56,845 nucleotides of DNA from Desulfuromonadaceae bacterium (GCA_028687585.1 JAQTZV010000035.1:1-56845), one strand, 5' to 3'; shown: positions 24,642 through 34,297, counted from the stretch's first letter. Numbers and translations are program-made. Notes: a model not told the origin generated them from the sequence alone.

Positions 24642-27149
24642 TTACCGCGACCTGTCATCCGCAAGGTTTGATCCATCAACCACCTTGTAAACCTTGACCG
24701 GCAATGCTGTGTGCGGCCAAGTGCCGAAAACCGGATCGCACAGAGCAGGATCGTCCTCGGTCAGAACGTTGGTATTCGATATAAAGTTGCCATGCATGTA
24801 GGGTTCTTCCCCCGGCATCTCCGGATACCAGAAGTGATGCTGGGTCTTGACGCAATTCTCGGCGATACCGAAGGTCAAACGAGCCCGTTGCTTGATCCGC
24901 CCTTTGCGAGATTCAATCCAGACCCAGTCGCCATCGGTAATGGGGGGATCTGCCATACGCGCCGTATCGTAATGAATATCCATGAACGGCTCGGGGTTCA
25001 TTTTGCGTAGCGACGGCACTTCGTAGAACTGGGAATGGTAATTCGGCAGATGCCGGTCGATGCCGATCAGCGTCAACGGATACTCTTCATACAGTTCCGG
25101 GAAGTTGAACGGACTCATAGCCGGTTCGCAGTAATCCGGCAGCGGGTCGTAGCGCAGTTCTTCCAGCATGGTCGACCAGATTTCCATTTTTGATGTCGGC
25201 GTGGCAAATCCATTCATTTCCTTGTATTTCTCAATAACCGGCGCTGGGTAATCAAAGCCATACAACTCACCGAATTCGGCGATATCCTTGCAGCCGTACT
25301 CTTCCACAAGCCCTTTTGCTCGCCAGTTGTAGCATTCGGAGAGATCTTTCCATTTCCAGTCGTGGCCAAAGCCGAGCCGGTCTGCCAGCCCCTTGAACAC
25401 ATCGTAATCCGAACGGCGCTCAAACTCTGGCTCCATGCACTTATCAGTCATGTGAATGAAGTTGAAAATGTCGCACGGAGTAGAAGGACCGATTTCCGGA
25501 CGCTCAAACCAATCTGACATGGGGAGCACGTAATCGCCCATGACGGCACTGGCGGTCATGGTAAATTCGAGGGTCACAATGAGATCCAGCTTTTTCATCG
25601 CCTCATAGACCCGCTTGGAGTTGCCGTATTTGATGAGCGGGTTGCTGCCGTTGATGATCATGGCGCGGGTACGATCCGGATCCGGTTTTTCATCGATCAT
25701 ATCCTGCCACATGATGTGATGGTGCCCCTGGTTGGAATACATGGCATTGGAGGCAACACCCCACTGTTTCTTCTCGTACTTGGCCTTCAGATCAAAGCCC
25801 TGGAATGTAAGAGCTCGGAAACTGTCCCAGCCCGGCTGCTTCTTCTTCTCTTCTTCCGAGAAGGCCTCATCGGGTTTGAGCTCCATCTCGTAGATACTGA
25901 CCAGTTTTTTGTTGTCATAGCAGCCGGTCAACATCTCGGTCTTGTCCATGTTGCCGAGAATCGCTTTGATGATGTTCTGCAGACGGAATACGTGGGACGA
26001 CCCAGGAGCAAAAGCGTCATAGCAGTGTCCGGCAACCAGCCAGAGGCCCGGCTTGTTCACAGCATATTTCTGGCATGCATCGGCAATCTTGTGGGCAGGT
26101 ACTCCGGTCAGCTCCGATGCCCGTTCCGGCGTCCAGCCATCAACGCGGTCGCTCATCATTGTCCAGGCTGTTTTACATTCCACGGTCTGGCCGTTTTTCA
26201 GTTTGACTGAGTAAGTTCCGGCCAGAACCTTGTCTACGCCATCCTCCAGATACTTGCGCTCTTCGGCGTCAAAGATTGCCGGCGCATTGGTCTTGGCGTT
26301 CCAGACCACGAAGGCGTCACGGGGGACATTGTCAACCACCTCTTCGGCGCGCAGCATGGTCTTCGTATCAGTACGAACAAGGAATGGACCATTGGTCCAG
26401 TCATAGACAAACTCCTTATCGTACCATTCGTTGTCGATGATCATCTTCAACCAGACCATCCAGAGAGCGATATCGGTTCCGGGGCGCACTTGAAGCCAGG
26501 TGGTCGCCAGATTGGTCATCGCTGTCGCACGCGGGTCGACAACAATGAGTTCGACTCCTGCCGCTACGGCCCCTTTCAGCATGTTGTACATCTGCGGGAT
26601 GGTTTCGTGAACATTACCGATAAGAACAATCGACTTCGGTTGGATGTCGGGATGGGGGAAGGCGCTTGCCGGCCACCCAAAGGAATGCTCCGATGTAATG
26701 AACTGAACACCGTAACAGATCTGCTCATTACCGATTTTATTTACCGTACCAAATCCGACCATCCAGCGCCAAGGCACCCAGTTGTTATCAGAATGATGGG
26801 CAGTGCCGGTTGCCAGGCAGACGGCATGGGGACTATGCTCAACCTTAATCGCCTGAAGTTTGGTTGCAATTTCATCCAGTGCCTGATCCCAGGAGATGCG
26901 CTCCCATTTGTTTTCACCACGCTTGCCGGCACGCTTCATCGGATAGTTAATTCTCTTTTCGCCATAATGGTATTCAACCGCTGCTTTTCCATCATGAGCC
27001 AAAAAACCACGGGTGCAATTATCTATGCAGATCTTTTCTCTATCAGGCATCATTTTAATAAGCTTGCCATCCTCAATGTGCGCCTTCACAAAGCATGTCG
27101 TGTGAGCACACCCAAAACACAAAGATTGCTTTATTTCTAGTTTTCCCAT
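24642..27149 (-). CDS. DMSO-reductase-family Mo/W oxidoreductase
   Basis: 835 residues. The FeS motif is unusual in spacing (CFGCAHTTC) plus DNCTRGF. Then ISWDQALDE, a probable Cys ligand in EQICYGVQF, DPRATAMTN and RPGTDIALWM, and a C-terminal domain with HYDTARMADPPITDGDW. It shares the NGPFLVRTD...FVVWN insert with the enzyme at 16169-18856. AAGGAGG lies eight bases before the ATG. It is the first gene of the operon that starts at the regulated promoter near 27440. It has no Tat signal and no obvious dedicated electron-transfer subunit. Confidence 0.92.
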   Translation of the reverse strand: MGKLEIKQSLCFGCAHTTCFVKAHIEDGKLIKMMPDREKICIDNCTRGFLAHDGKAAVEYHYGEKRINYPMKRAGKRGENKWERISWDQALDEIATKLQAIKVEHSPHAVCLATGTAHHSDNNWVPWRWMVGFGTVNKIGNEQICYGVQFITSEHSFGWPASAFPHPDIQPKSIVLIGNVHETIPQMYNMLKGAVAAGVELIVVDPRATAMTNLATTWLQVRPGTDIALWMVWLKMIIDNEWYDKEFVYDWTNGPFLVRTDTKTMLRAEEVVDNVPRDAFVVWNAKTNAPAIFDAEERKYLEDGVDKVLAGTYSVKLKNGQTVECKTAWTMMSDRVDGWTPERASELTGVPAHKIADACQKYAVNKPGLWLVAGHCYDAFAPGSSHVFRLQNIIKAILGNMDKTEMLTGCYDNKKLVSIYEMELKPDEAFSEEEKKKQPGWDSFRALTFQGFDLKAKYEKKQWGVASNAMYSNQGHHHIMWQDMIDEKPDPDRTRAMIINGSNPLIKYGNSKRVYEAMKKLDLIVTLEFTMTASAVMGDYVLPMSDWFERPEIGPSTPCDIFNFIHMTDKCMEPEFERRSDYDVFKGLADRLGFGHDWKWKDLSECYNWRAKGLVEEYGCKDIAEFGELYGFDYPAPVIEKYKEMNGFATPTSKMEIWSTMLEELRYDPLPDYCEPAMSPFNFPELYEEYPLTLIGIDRHLPNYHSQFYEVPSLRKMNPEPFMDIHYDTARMADPPITDGDWVWIESRKGRIKQRARLTFGIAENCVKTQHHFWYPEMPGEEPYMHGNFISNTNVLTEDDPALCDPVFGTWPHTALPVKVYKVVDGSNLADDRSR

Positions 27150-27388
27150 CTGTGAATCCTCCTTTTTGTTGGTTAGCTGCTTTTTTGTGACAATCGATAA
27201 ATCCGCATCGCTCTACAAATTCACCCTATAACCGCCGGTCGATCTTGAATCTCCTTCTATTGAAATTGCGCGTTGTTAATCATCTTCAGGACTCTCCGAA
27301 AACTGTCATGCTATTCAAGTTTCAGCAGCTGAAATCCCACCAGAAACACAAATCTTTATTTCACTCAAACCAACGACCGCTTGAGTAT

Positions 27389-27417
27389 CATTTTTTAGTG
27401 GTACTATTAAGTGCAGA
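27389..27417 (-). promoter_or_regulatory. Operator copy B (shared regulon motif)
   Basis: On the minus strand the core at 27417-27395 reads TCTGCACT, TAAT, AGTACCACTAA. The 21 bases from plus-strand 27385 to 27405, from GTATCA through AGTGGTACT, are identical to copy C at 42423-42443. It overlaps the -10 region of the promoter of the 27149-16169 operon. Confidence 0.75.
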
Positions 27418-27443
27418 TTATAGATTTTTTTTTGTCTAGTCAA
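27415..27443 (-). promoter_or_regulatory. Promoter for the 27149-16169 operon
   Basis: The minus strand shows TTGACT at 27443-27438 behind an AAAATAC tract. Either TATAAT lies at a 15-base spacing (27422-27417) or TAATCT at a 17-base spacing (27420-27415). The distance from the -35 box to the TGCAC of the operator is 28 bases, the same as at 42481 and 56211. The 5' leader would be about 260 bases. Confidence 0.65.
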
Positions 27444-27811
27444 GTATTTTTTAAAATATGTTTTTATTATAAATTTATTTTCCGACGGTTTTGTTAGTCG
27501 ATGGACAATGGAGACCTAAATCTGTACCAGCACCATCAAAATATATTTTTAAGCTTCTTACATACGAATACAGCCACATACAAACGAGTAACATGCTTAT
27601 ATCTTTCTATTTTTAAAATTATAGCAAAATTATGTTCAGCAGATTTTTGCAACGTTAACCTCGCCATGCGATTTCAAAACATGCGTTGGCACGCAAAAAT
27701 ACGGTAACCAGAAATTACGTTATAAAAGTGTGGTATTGTTTCAGCTGAGATCGGTACAGTAGAAATGAGAAAGCATGCAGTCGATGGGTCGAGGTCTTTG
27801 AATGGAATTTA

Positions 27812-27854
27812 TTACTCTACACCCACCCGGCAGAACTGGGGGGGCATAGAGTAA
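27812..27854 (-). terminator. Hairpin after iorB, possible terminator
   Basis: TTACTCTA (27812-27819) pairs perfectly with TAGAGTAA (27847-27854), and C-rich and G-rich inner stretches extend the stem with mismatches. It lies about 55 bases beyond the iorB stop. There is no clear T-run, so it may slow rather than stop transcription. Confidence 0.5.
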
Positions 27855-27909
27855 ACTGTCTGTCATGAACTACACAAGAACTGACGGATAAAATGCTTTC
27901 TTGAATGAG

Positions 27910-28482
27910 TCAGGCAACCGCCCCGCCGTTGAAAGCCTTCAGGTTGACATCAATACCCTTGCCCTTAGAAACCTCCCTGACAACACCTTCTACTACCTGG
28001 GAATCAAGCTGAAGACTTTTCGCGACTGCACCGACCATAACCATGTTGACCGCCTTGGCATTGCCAGCCTCCTTGGCGATGGCCAGCGCATCGATGCCAC
28101 GGGCATTCGGGCAGGCTCGGCCAATCTGTTCTTCGACATTGGCGGGGTACGTGGCCATGCCGGAAGCCACCGTACTCGGGTTGATGGTAACCTTGTTGTA
28201 GACAAGCATACCACCGGGTTTCAGGTAGTGGACGTAACGCAGAGCCTCGAGCGGTTCAAAGGAAAGCAGGATGTCGGCGGCCCCGGGCATGACCACAGGA
28301 GAATAAACTTTTTCACCGATTCGGACGAAGGAGATGACGCTCCCGCCACGCTGGGCCATGCCATGAACCTCGTTCTGCTTGACATCTAAGCCACAAGCAA
28401 GAGCGCTTTCCGCTAACACCTTGGATGCAAGCAGAACCCCTTGTCCACCTACCCCGGTGATTACTATATTGAATACACTCAT
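27910..28482 (-). CDS. iorB: Indolepyruvate:ferredoxin oxidoreductase beta subunit
   Basis: 190 residues. It begins FNIVITGVGGQGVLLASKVLAESA and contains EVHGMAQRGGSVISFVRIG, the typical gamma-domain core of 2-oxoacid:ferredoxin oxidoreductases. The ATG overlaps the iorA stop (ATGA), so the two are coupled. With IorA it oxidatively decarboxylates aryl- or other 2-oxoacids to acyl-CoA and reduces ferredoxin. It is the last gene of the beta-oxidation operon. Confidence 0.94.
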   Translation of the reverse strand: MSVFNIVITGVGGQGVLLASKVLAESALACGLDVKQNEVHGMAQRGGSVISFVRIGEKVYSPVVMPGAADILLSFEPLEALRYVHYLKPGGMLVYNKVTINPSTVASGMATYPANVEEQIGRACPNARGIDALAIAKEAGNAKAVNMVMVGAVAKSLQLDSQVVEGVVREVSKGKGIDVNLKAFNGGAVA

Positions 28483-30239
28483 TGTTTCTCCCTTCCTTTC
28501 GCCACAGACATAGCGTCAAATTTACAGAGTTGCGCACAGACCCCGCAACCATTACAGATGTTGGGATCTATCTGGACTTTCATCTTATCGCCATCGGCAA
28601 CCAATCCCAGCGCAACACAGGTAACCTTGAGGCAAACCCGGCACCCGGTGCATTTTTGATGATCAACGGACAGCATGGGCTGCTTAACCCGATAGCGGAG
28701 AATACAGGGGTTCTTGTCAACTAATACATACGGACCGGGTGTTTCCAGGCCTTTCTTGATGGAGGCTTCGGTCTCTGCGAGGTTATAGGAGTTGATCTCA
28801 ACAACATGTTCGATGCCTAGCACCTTGACCAAATCCACAATATTGACCTGCTGTGATATTTCCCCTTTCAGTACCTGCCCGGAGCCAGGGTTATCCTGGC
28901 CACCGGTCATGGCTGTGGTGCGATTGTCCATGATTATTACCAGCGCATTGCCGGCGTTGTAGGCAAGACTCAAGAGACCGGTCATGCCCGAGTGAAAAAA
29001 GGTGGAGTCGCCTATGACGGCAACCGGTTTTTCGGTTCTGCCTGCAATTGCATTAACTTTAGCCATGCCGTGGGCAGCGCTGATGCTGGCACCCATGCAG
29101 ATACTGGAGTGCATGGCACTTATGGGAGGAAGGGCGCCCAGAGTGTAGCAGCCGATATCACCGGAAACAAAGACATTGAGCTTGCTCAAGATGGTAAAGA
29201 GACCGCGATGAGCGCAGCCGGGGCAGAAGGTGGGAGGGCGCTGGGGAAGGTCTGCGACAGGAGAGGCGCTCTTCGTAATGGCGTCTCCGAGCGCGGCCCG
29301 GATGATATCCGGACTAACCTCGCCACAGTAGGAAATTCTGTCCTTGCCGACATCGACACGAATTCCCATGGCCCGGATCTGCTCCTCGAAGATACCATCC
29401 ATCTCCTCGACGATCATGAACCGCTTGACCTTGGCACTGAACTCGCGAATCATCTTCTCAGGGAGCGGATGAACCAGGCCGAGCTTGAGGACCGAAGCGT
29501 TTGGACAGGCCTCCTTGACGTGCTGATAGGATACGCCGGAGGTGAGAATACCCAGGTCGGTATCGTCCATTTCGATTCGGTTAAGCGAGGTTGTTTCTGC
29601 AAATTCTTTGAGTTTGAGGAGACGTGCTTCGACTTCCACATGCTTGATCTTGCCGTAGTTTGGCAGCATGACGTATTTGGGAACGTTTTTAACCCACTCT
29701 CCTACGACCGGCTTGATTTTTACCTTCTGTTCCACACCACCTTTGGCATGAGCTATCCGGGTGGTAGTCCGAAGCATGAGTGGAGTGTCAAACTGCTCGG
29801 AAATTTCAAAACCTGCCCGGACAAAGTCGTAAGCCTCCTGGGAATCAGCAGGGTCCAGCATGGGAACCTTGGCAAACTTGGCGTAGTTGCGGCTGTCCTG
29901 CTCGTTCTGAGAAGAATGTTGGCCAGGGTCATCGGAAACCATAAGAATCAGGCCGGCATTAACCCCTGTATAGGTGAGGGTCATAAGCGCATCGGCGGCT
30001 ACGTTAACGCCGACATGCTTCATGGTGGACAAACACCTACCGCCGGCGATTGAGGCGCCGATGACAGCTTCCAGAGCAACCTTCTCGTTCGAGGCCCATT
30101 CGCAGTAAACCTCGCCGATGCGGGCCACCTCTTCCAGCACCTCGGTACTGGGCGTTCCGGGGTAACCGGACGCAAAAACTCCACCCGAATCCCCAAAGCT
30201 CAGCGCAATTGCTTCATTACCGGAAATAATTTTCTTCAT
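28479..30239 (-). CDS. iorA: Indolepyruvate:ferredoxin oxidoreductase alpha subunit
   Basis: 586 residues. The N-terminal pyrimidine domain has SGYPGTPSTEVLE. The ThDP domain has CPGCAHRG, GDIGCYTLG and the GDSTFFHSGMTGL...IIMDNRTTAMTGGQ motif. The C-terminus has two cluster motifs (CTGCRVCLKVTC, CNGCGVCAQLC). It is full length. In this operon, next to an ATP-dependent electron activator, it may matter chiefly as a source of low-potential ferredoxin or as the oxidase for a pathway 2-oxoacid. Confidence 0.95.
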   Translation of the reverse strand: MKKIISGNEAIALSFGDSGGVFASGYPGTPSTEVLEEVARIGEVYCEWASNEKVALEAVIGASIAGGRCLSTMKHVGVNVAADALMTLTYTGVNAGLILMVSDDPGQHSSQNEQDSRNYAKFAKVPMLDPADSQEAYDFVRAGFEISEQFDTPLMLRTTTRIAHAKGGVEQKVKIKPVVGEWVKNVPKYVMLPNYGKIKHVEVEARLLKLKEFAETTSLNRIEMDDTDLGILTSGVSYQHVKEACPNASVLKLGLVHPLPEKMIREFSAKVKRFMIVEEMDGIFEEQIRAMGIRVDVGKDRISYCGEVSPDIIRAALGDAITKSASPVADLPQRPPTFCPGCAHRGLFTILSKLNVFVSGDIGCYTLGALPPISAMHSSICMGASISAAHGMAKVNAIAGRTEKPVAVIGDSTFFHSGMTGLLSLAYNAGNALVIIMDNRTTAMTGGQDNPGSGQVLKGEISQQVNIVDLVKVLGIEHVVEINSYNLAETEASIKKGLETPGPYVLVDKNPCILRYRVKQPMLSVDHQKCTGCRVCLKVTCVALGLVADGDKMKVQIDPNICNGCGVCAQLCKFDAMSVAKGREKQ

Positions 30240-30331
30240 TAATGATATCCCTTCTTGTTAATATTTTCCGTTCTTGTTCATTCGTGGGTGAAATTTGGTG
30301 TGAGTATTGTCAATAAGAGAATACGTTCAGT

Positions 30332-31198
30332 CTACTTATCCGAATACTCGTAGAACCCTTTACCTGTTTTTCTTCCAAGATAGCCTGCCTTGATCATCTT
30401 GCGTAATAGCCCGGGCGGGGCAAAACGTGCCTCTTTCATGTACTCATAAAAAATATTCCCGACATGGTAGCCAATGTCGGCACCGGCAAAATCCTGAAAT
30501 TCGAGAGGGCCCATTGGCATGCCGCAGCCGAGTTTCATGGCGGTATCTATGTCTTCAGCTGAAGCGACCCCCTCCTCCAATAAACGGACGGCGTCGAGGA
30601 TATAGGGAACGAAGAGGCGGTTCACGACGAAGCCGGGGGTGTCCTTGCAAGTGATAGTAGTTTTGCCTATCCTCTTGGCAAAGGCAAGCGCCAGTTCGAT
30701 GGTGGCGGATACGGTCTGCAGGGCCGGGATTATTTCAACCAGTTTCATCATCGGGACTGGATTAAAGAAATGCATGCCGATGAAGTTGGCGGGTTGTTTC
30801 ACCAAAGCGGCCATTTCGGTGATGGCAATTGAGGAGGTGTTGGTTGCGTAGACAGTGTTTCCGTCACAAACTGCATCCAATTTCGTAAATAGTTCCTTTT
30901 TGACATTAATGTCTTCAAAAACCGCTTCAATGATCAAAGGTGCGGTAGCGAGACTGGCGACATCCGTGGAAAAACTGATCCGCCCTTGAATCTCCTTCAT
31001 CTGCTCTTCGGTGTAGATTTCTTTCTTGACCATCCGTTGGAGGCTTGTGGCAATGGTCTTCTCAGCACGAGCCCAAACCGCTTCACTAACGTCTACCACT
31101 TTAACCTGAAATCCTGCCTGGGCTGCTACTTGGGCGATGCCCGCCCCCATACTGCCAGCCCCGCATACGCCTACTGTTGTGATGTCATCAATGTTCAT
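30332..31198 (-). CDS. 3-hydroxyacyl-CoA dehydrogenase, short (Hbd type)
   Basis: 288 residues. NAD-binding VGVCGAGSMGAGIAQVAAQAG at the N-terminus, ATNTSSIAIT, the catalytic His in GMHFFNPVPMMKLVE, KDTPGFVVNRLFVPY, and the C-terminal GYLGRKTGKGFYEY. Length fits single-domain Hbd/PaaH. AAAGGAG lies before the ATG. It duplicates an activity also present in the fused protein at 38970-41063, suggesting two different hydroxyacyl-CoA intermediates. Confidence 0.95.
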   Translation of the reverse strand: MNIDDITTVGVCGAGSMGAGIAQVAAQAGFQVKVVDVSEAVWARAEKTIATSLQRMVKKEIYTEEQMKEIQGRISFSTDVASLATAPLIIEAVFEDINVKKELFTKLDAVCDGNTVYATNTSSIAITEMAALVKQPANFIGMHFFNPVPMMKLVEIIPALQTVSATIELALAFAKRIGKTTITCKDTPGFVVNRLFVPYILDAVRLLEEGVASAEDIDTAMKLGCGMPMGPLEFQDFAGADIGYHVGNIFYEYMKEARFAPPGLLRKMIKAGYLGRKTGKGFYEYSDK

Positions 31199-31234
31199 TG
31201 GGTGTTCTCCTTTAACAGCTTTATGTATTTTGTT

Positions 31235-32017
31235 TTATTTATTCAAAAATAGCGGTTTACGTTTTTCGACAAAGGCGGTCAGACCTTCCCTGGCGTCGTA
31301 GGTTTTGCCGTTGTCCGTCACATACTTACGCTCTACGGCGAGGGCCTGCTCCATGGGGAGATCAATACCTTCATAGACTGCGGCTTTGATGTTGCCTAAA
31401 GCCTTTCCGGCGGCTGAAGCTAAATCGGTGGCGAATTTCATGACTTCTTCCTTGAAGTTTTCAGGTTCGATCAGTTGATCTACCAAGCCGATTGCCAGAG
31501 CCTCCTGAGGGCTCATGGTTTTGCCGCGCAGTAGGATGTCGAGGGCTTTTGAGAGACCGACCAACCGGGGTAGCCGCTGGGTGCCACCGGCGCCGGGGAT
31601 GATGCCGAGGCCGGCTTCCGGCAAACCGATAAGGGCTTTACCGGATGTCATCAGGCGATAATCACATGCCATAGCCAGTTCGCAGCCACCACCAAGCGCA
31701 TGACCGTTGATTGCGGCGATGACAACTTTTTTCATCCGATTGATAATATTGTTAGCTCCTTGCAGCAACTTGGAGAATATTTCGGCATCGGCCGCATCCT
31801 TTGCAGCCATTTCCTTGATATCGCCACCGGCAATAAAAACTTTTTCAAGGGCGCTGGTAATAACGACAACAGTGATGTTATCCATCTGCTCCGCCTCACT
31901 GAAGGCTTTGAAGAGCTCAAGACCAAATTCACTGTTGAGTGGGTTAGTTGGCGGACGGTTGAGGCTGATGGTAAGCACCCGACCTTCCGTTGTCATTATT
32001 ATATACTGGTACGCCAT
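31235..32017 (-). CDS. Enoyl-CoA hydratase/isomerase family protein
   Basis: 260 residues from the ATG at 32017, which has GAGGAG about eight bases upstream. The frame is open to 32149, but that part is a remnant of another gene. Crotonase signatures: IAGGDIKEM (oxyanion hole), GHALGGGCELAMACDYRL, and the catalytic-Glu region in LPEAGLGIIPGAGGTQRLPRL, where Glu is present at both positions used by hydratases. It ends just before the 3-hydroxyacyl-CoA dehydrogenase gene. Confidence 0.94.
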   Translation of the reverse strand: MAYQYIIMTTEGRVLTISLNRPPTNPLNSEFGLELFKAFSEAEQMDNITVVVITSALEKVFIAGGDIKEMAAKDAADAEIFSKLLQGANNIINRMKKVVIAAINGHALGGGCELAMACDYRLMTSGKALIGLPEAGLGIIPGAGGTQRLPRLVGLSKALDILLRGKTMSPQEALAIGLVDQLIEPENFKEEVMKFATDLASAAGKALGNIKAAVYEGIDLPMEQALAVERKYVTDNGKTYDAREGLTAFVEKRKPLFLNK

Positions 32018-32203
32018 TACGTTACTCCTCGTTATATAGAAGAAGTGTTCGGTTATTTCCCAATCTTTAGGCGGTGTCACCGGCGGCATTGTCGGAGAAG
32101 AGCAGATAGCCCCCCCCTTCAGGGCGACTTCTTCGATGCCTTCGACCATGAAAGTGGGTGCCTGCGGGTAACCGTAGATGAACGGGTAGCTGCAGCACCC
32201 AGT
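32018..32203 (-). pseudogene. C-terminal remnant of an unidentified gene
   Basis: Between the CoA synthetase stop (32210) and the enoyl-CoA hydratase start there is an open stretch in the hydratase frame. It reads like real protein (segments FIYGYPQAPTFMVEGIEEV, GGAICSSPTMPPVTPPKDW), with the G/C-rich third positions of its neighbours. It has no start or ribosome-binding site and no complete family domain. I read it as the tail of a deleted gene, now joined in frame to the start of the hydratase gene. I could not assign the parent family. A functional long leader of the hydratase is a less likely alternative. Confidence 0.55.
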
Positions 32204-32209
32204 TTAAAA

Positions 32210-34297
32210 TCAAATCCTGATTCTGCCGTCAACAGCAAAGACGCCATCAGCGAAAGCCATGATCGGGTTCATGTCCATCTCCTGGATCATCGGCAGATCG
32301 GTGAGCAGTTGGGATACGCGCTGAATGAGGTTTATAATTGCCTCTTTGTCAACGCCCTGTTCGCCGCGGACGCCGTCCAGAAGAGTGGCGGTTTTGATAC
32401 CGGAAAGCATCTCACCGGCTTCCAGATGAGTTACGGGTGCAATTTTGAAGACAACATCTTTCAACACTTCGACATAGATGCCGCCCAGACCGAACATAAC
32501 CAGATGACCTAACTCGCGCTCAGCGGCAGCACCGATTATCAGTTCCCGTCCGCCGGGAAGGAACTTTTGGACAAAGTATCTCAGTTCGCCAAAGCTGCCG
32601 AGACGCTTCTGCATGTCATCTATCGTGGTACGAACCGCTTCTGCAGTCTTAAGATTGATGGCTACGCCACCCATATCGCTTTTATGGTCGATCTCTGCAC
32701 AATCGACCTTGACCACGACCGGATAACCGATAGTTTCGGCCGCCGCTACCGCTTCAGCTGCTGTGGCAACTACCTGCCAGCCGGCAACCGGGATACCGTA
32801 GGCTTCGAAGATCGTATAGACGTCAGTGGCGGAAAGAACCGAGCGACCTTCCTTCTTGGCCTGTTCAATGATTGAAGCTGCTTTTGCTGTGTCGACACCG
32901 GCAAACTGTGTGGGTTGGCCGATATCCCGACGTTTGAGCTCACCGAATTTATTGAGAGCACTCAGGGCCTTGGCGGCATCGCTCGGATTGGCGTAGAAGG
33001 GGACATTGCTGTCCTTGAGAATCTGCATGGTTTTCTGAAAGCGCTCCATTCTGACTCTGGTAATGAAGTTGCATACCATCGGTTTCTTGCCCCGTTGATT
33101 GGCCACTGCGATTTCACGGGCAACGGCATCGGTATCGGTGAACGGAGCAGTCACGAAGGTGATGTAGATGCAGTCGATATCTTCGTCTTCCAGCAGCACG
33201 TTCAGGGCGTCACGAAACTGAGGGCCACCGGCGGTGGCTATGACGTCGATCGGATTTTCGAGGGCTGCCTCCGGATACTGCGTGGACTTTAGCTTTTCGA
33301 TGGATGATTCGGAGAGCTTCGGCACATCAAAGCCGCACCCGACCAGAACATCGGTGGCGATAACAGCCGGTCCGCCGGTGTTGGTGATGATGCCGACTCG
33401 GTTTCCTTTGGGGATCGGTTGGGAGGCAAACGCCATGGCAGCCCGGACCATCTCGCCCTCGTCGCTGAACGGCAGTATGCCAATCTTTTCGAAGATCAGT
33501 TCAGTAGCGATATCCACCCCTGCCAGGGAACCGGTGTGGGAAGAGGCCGCCTTGGCTCCCTGCTCGGTACGACCGGCCTTCATGGCCAAGATCGGTTTCT
33601 TTGCAGAGACAGCACGGGCCGTTTCGAGAAACTCTCGGGGATTGGAGAACCCTTCTGTGTAGAGAATGATCGCTCTGGTTTCGGCATCATCACCGTAATA
33701 GCGTATGATTTCCGGGATCGAGACATCACATGCATTGCCATTGGAGGCGTACAGACGCTGGCCGATGCCGAGGTCGTCAAGTGCCTGCATGATCAGCCCA
33801 CCGACACCGCCGCTCAGGGCAACAACGGAAATGTAGCCCGGTTCGGGGTATGTGAAGGTGAAGTTGCAATAGGCCTTCAATGCGGGGTCACTGTTGATGA
33901 TGCCCTGGCAATTGGGGCCGAAGAGCCTGATGCCATACTCCTTCGCCGTGGCCAGAAATTCCTGTTGAAGTCTGTCCCCCTCTTCACCCATTTCACTAAA
34001 TCCGGCCGAGTTGATAATGGCCGCCTTGATCCCCTTTTGACCGCACTCCATGATGGCTTGCGGCACCATCGGTGCCGGTATGATGATGTGAGCAAGATCC
34101 ACCTCTCCCGGAATCTCCGCCAGCGACTTGTAGGCCTTGATTCCGCATACTTCTGGGGCGGAAGGGTTGATGGGATAGATCGGGCCGGTGTAGCCATATG
34201 TTTGAAGGTTTCTTATGATGACATTGCCAATCGAAAGTTCTTTGGTGGAGGCGCCGACAATTGCAATCGCCTTGGGATTAAAAAGTGGACTCAGCAT
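32210..34297 (-). CDS. ADP-forming acyl-CoA synthetase (fused alpha-beta, NDP-forming)
   Basis: 695 residues from the ATG at 34297, one base after the preceding stop, with GAGGAGAGG upstream. CoA-binding domain: FNPKAIAIVGAST and LFGPNCQGI; the phospho-His region is in SSHTGSLAG; the C-terminal ATP-grasp starts ~residue 470 (GYPVVVKVD, FLPGGRELIIG, MDMNPIMAF). Family members interconvert acyl-CoA plus ADP with acid plus ATP. In this operon it may either activate an acid substrate or recover ATP from a product acyl-CoA. Confidence 0.94.
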   Translation of the reverse strand: MLSPLFNPKAIAIVGASTKELSIGNVIIRNLQTYGYTGPIYPINPSAPEVCGIKAYKSLAEIPGEVDLAHIIIPAPMVPQAIMECGQKGIKAAIINSAGFSEMGEEGDRLQQEFLATAKEYGIRLFGPNCQGIINSDPALKAYCNFTFTYPEPGYISVVALSGGVGGLIMQALDDLGIGQRLYASNGNACDVSIPEIIRYYGDDAETRAIILYTEGFSNPREFLETARAVSAKKPILAMKAGRTEQGAKAASSHTGSLAGVDIATELIFEKIGILPFSDEGEMVRAAMAFASQPIPKGNRVGIITNTGGPAVIATDVLVGCGFDVPKLSESSIEKLKSTQYPEAALENPIDVIATAGGPQFRDALNVLLEDEDIDCIYITFVTAPFTDTDAVAREIAVANQRGKKPMVCNFITRVRMERFQKTMQILKDSNVPFYANPSDAAKALSALNKFGELKRRDIGQPTQFAGVDTAKAASIIEQAKKEGRSVLSATDVYTIFEAYGIPVAGWQVVATAAEAVAAAETIGYPVVVKVDCAEIDHKSDMGGVAINLKTAEAVRTTIDDMQKRLGSFGELRYFVQKFLPGGRELIIGAAAERELGHLVMFGLGGIYVEVLKDVVFKIAPVTHLEAGEMLSGIKTATLLDGVRGEQGVDKEAIINLIQRVSQLLTDLPMIQEMDMNPIMAFADGVFAVDGRIRI

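Larger units (their letters stand above)
27150..27909. other. Intergenic region between the IorB end and the Mo enzyme start
   Basis: Besides the promoter and operator B, it holds a long AT-rich stretch (27420-27780) without a convincing gene; a 68-codon plus-strand frame at 27501-27707 looks spurious. The leader of the operon (27150-27410) contains a short perfect dyad, TTTCAGC/GCTGAAA near 27323-27337. Confidence 0.5.

Noticed and set aside
27150..27410. Riboswitch (for example for Mo cofactor) in the long leader
   Set aside because: I could find only a short TTTCAGC/GCTGAAA dyad and no conserved multi-stem pattern I could recognise.
27501..27707. A 68-codon plus-strand gene in the AT-rich gap
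   Set aside because: No ribosome-binding site, no recognisable domain and low-complexity composition.
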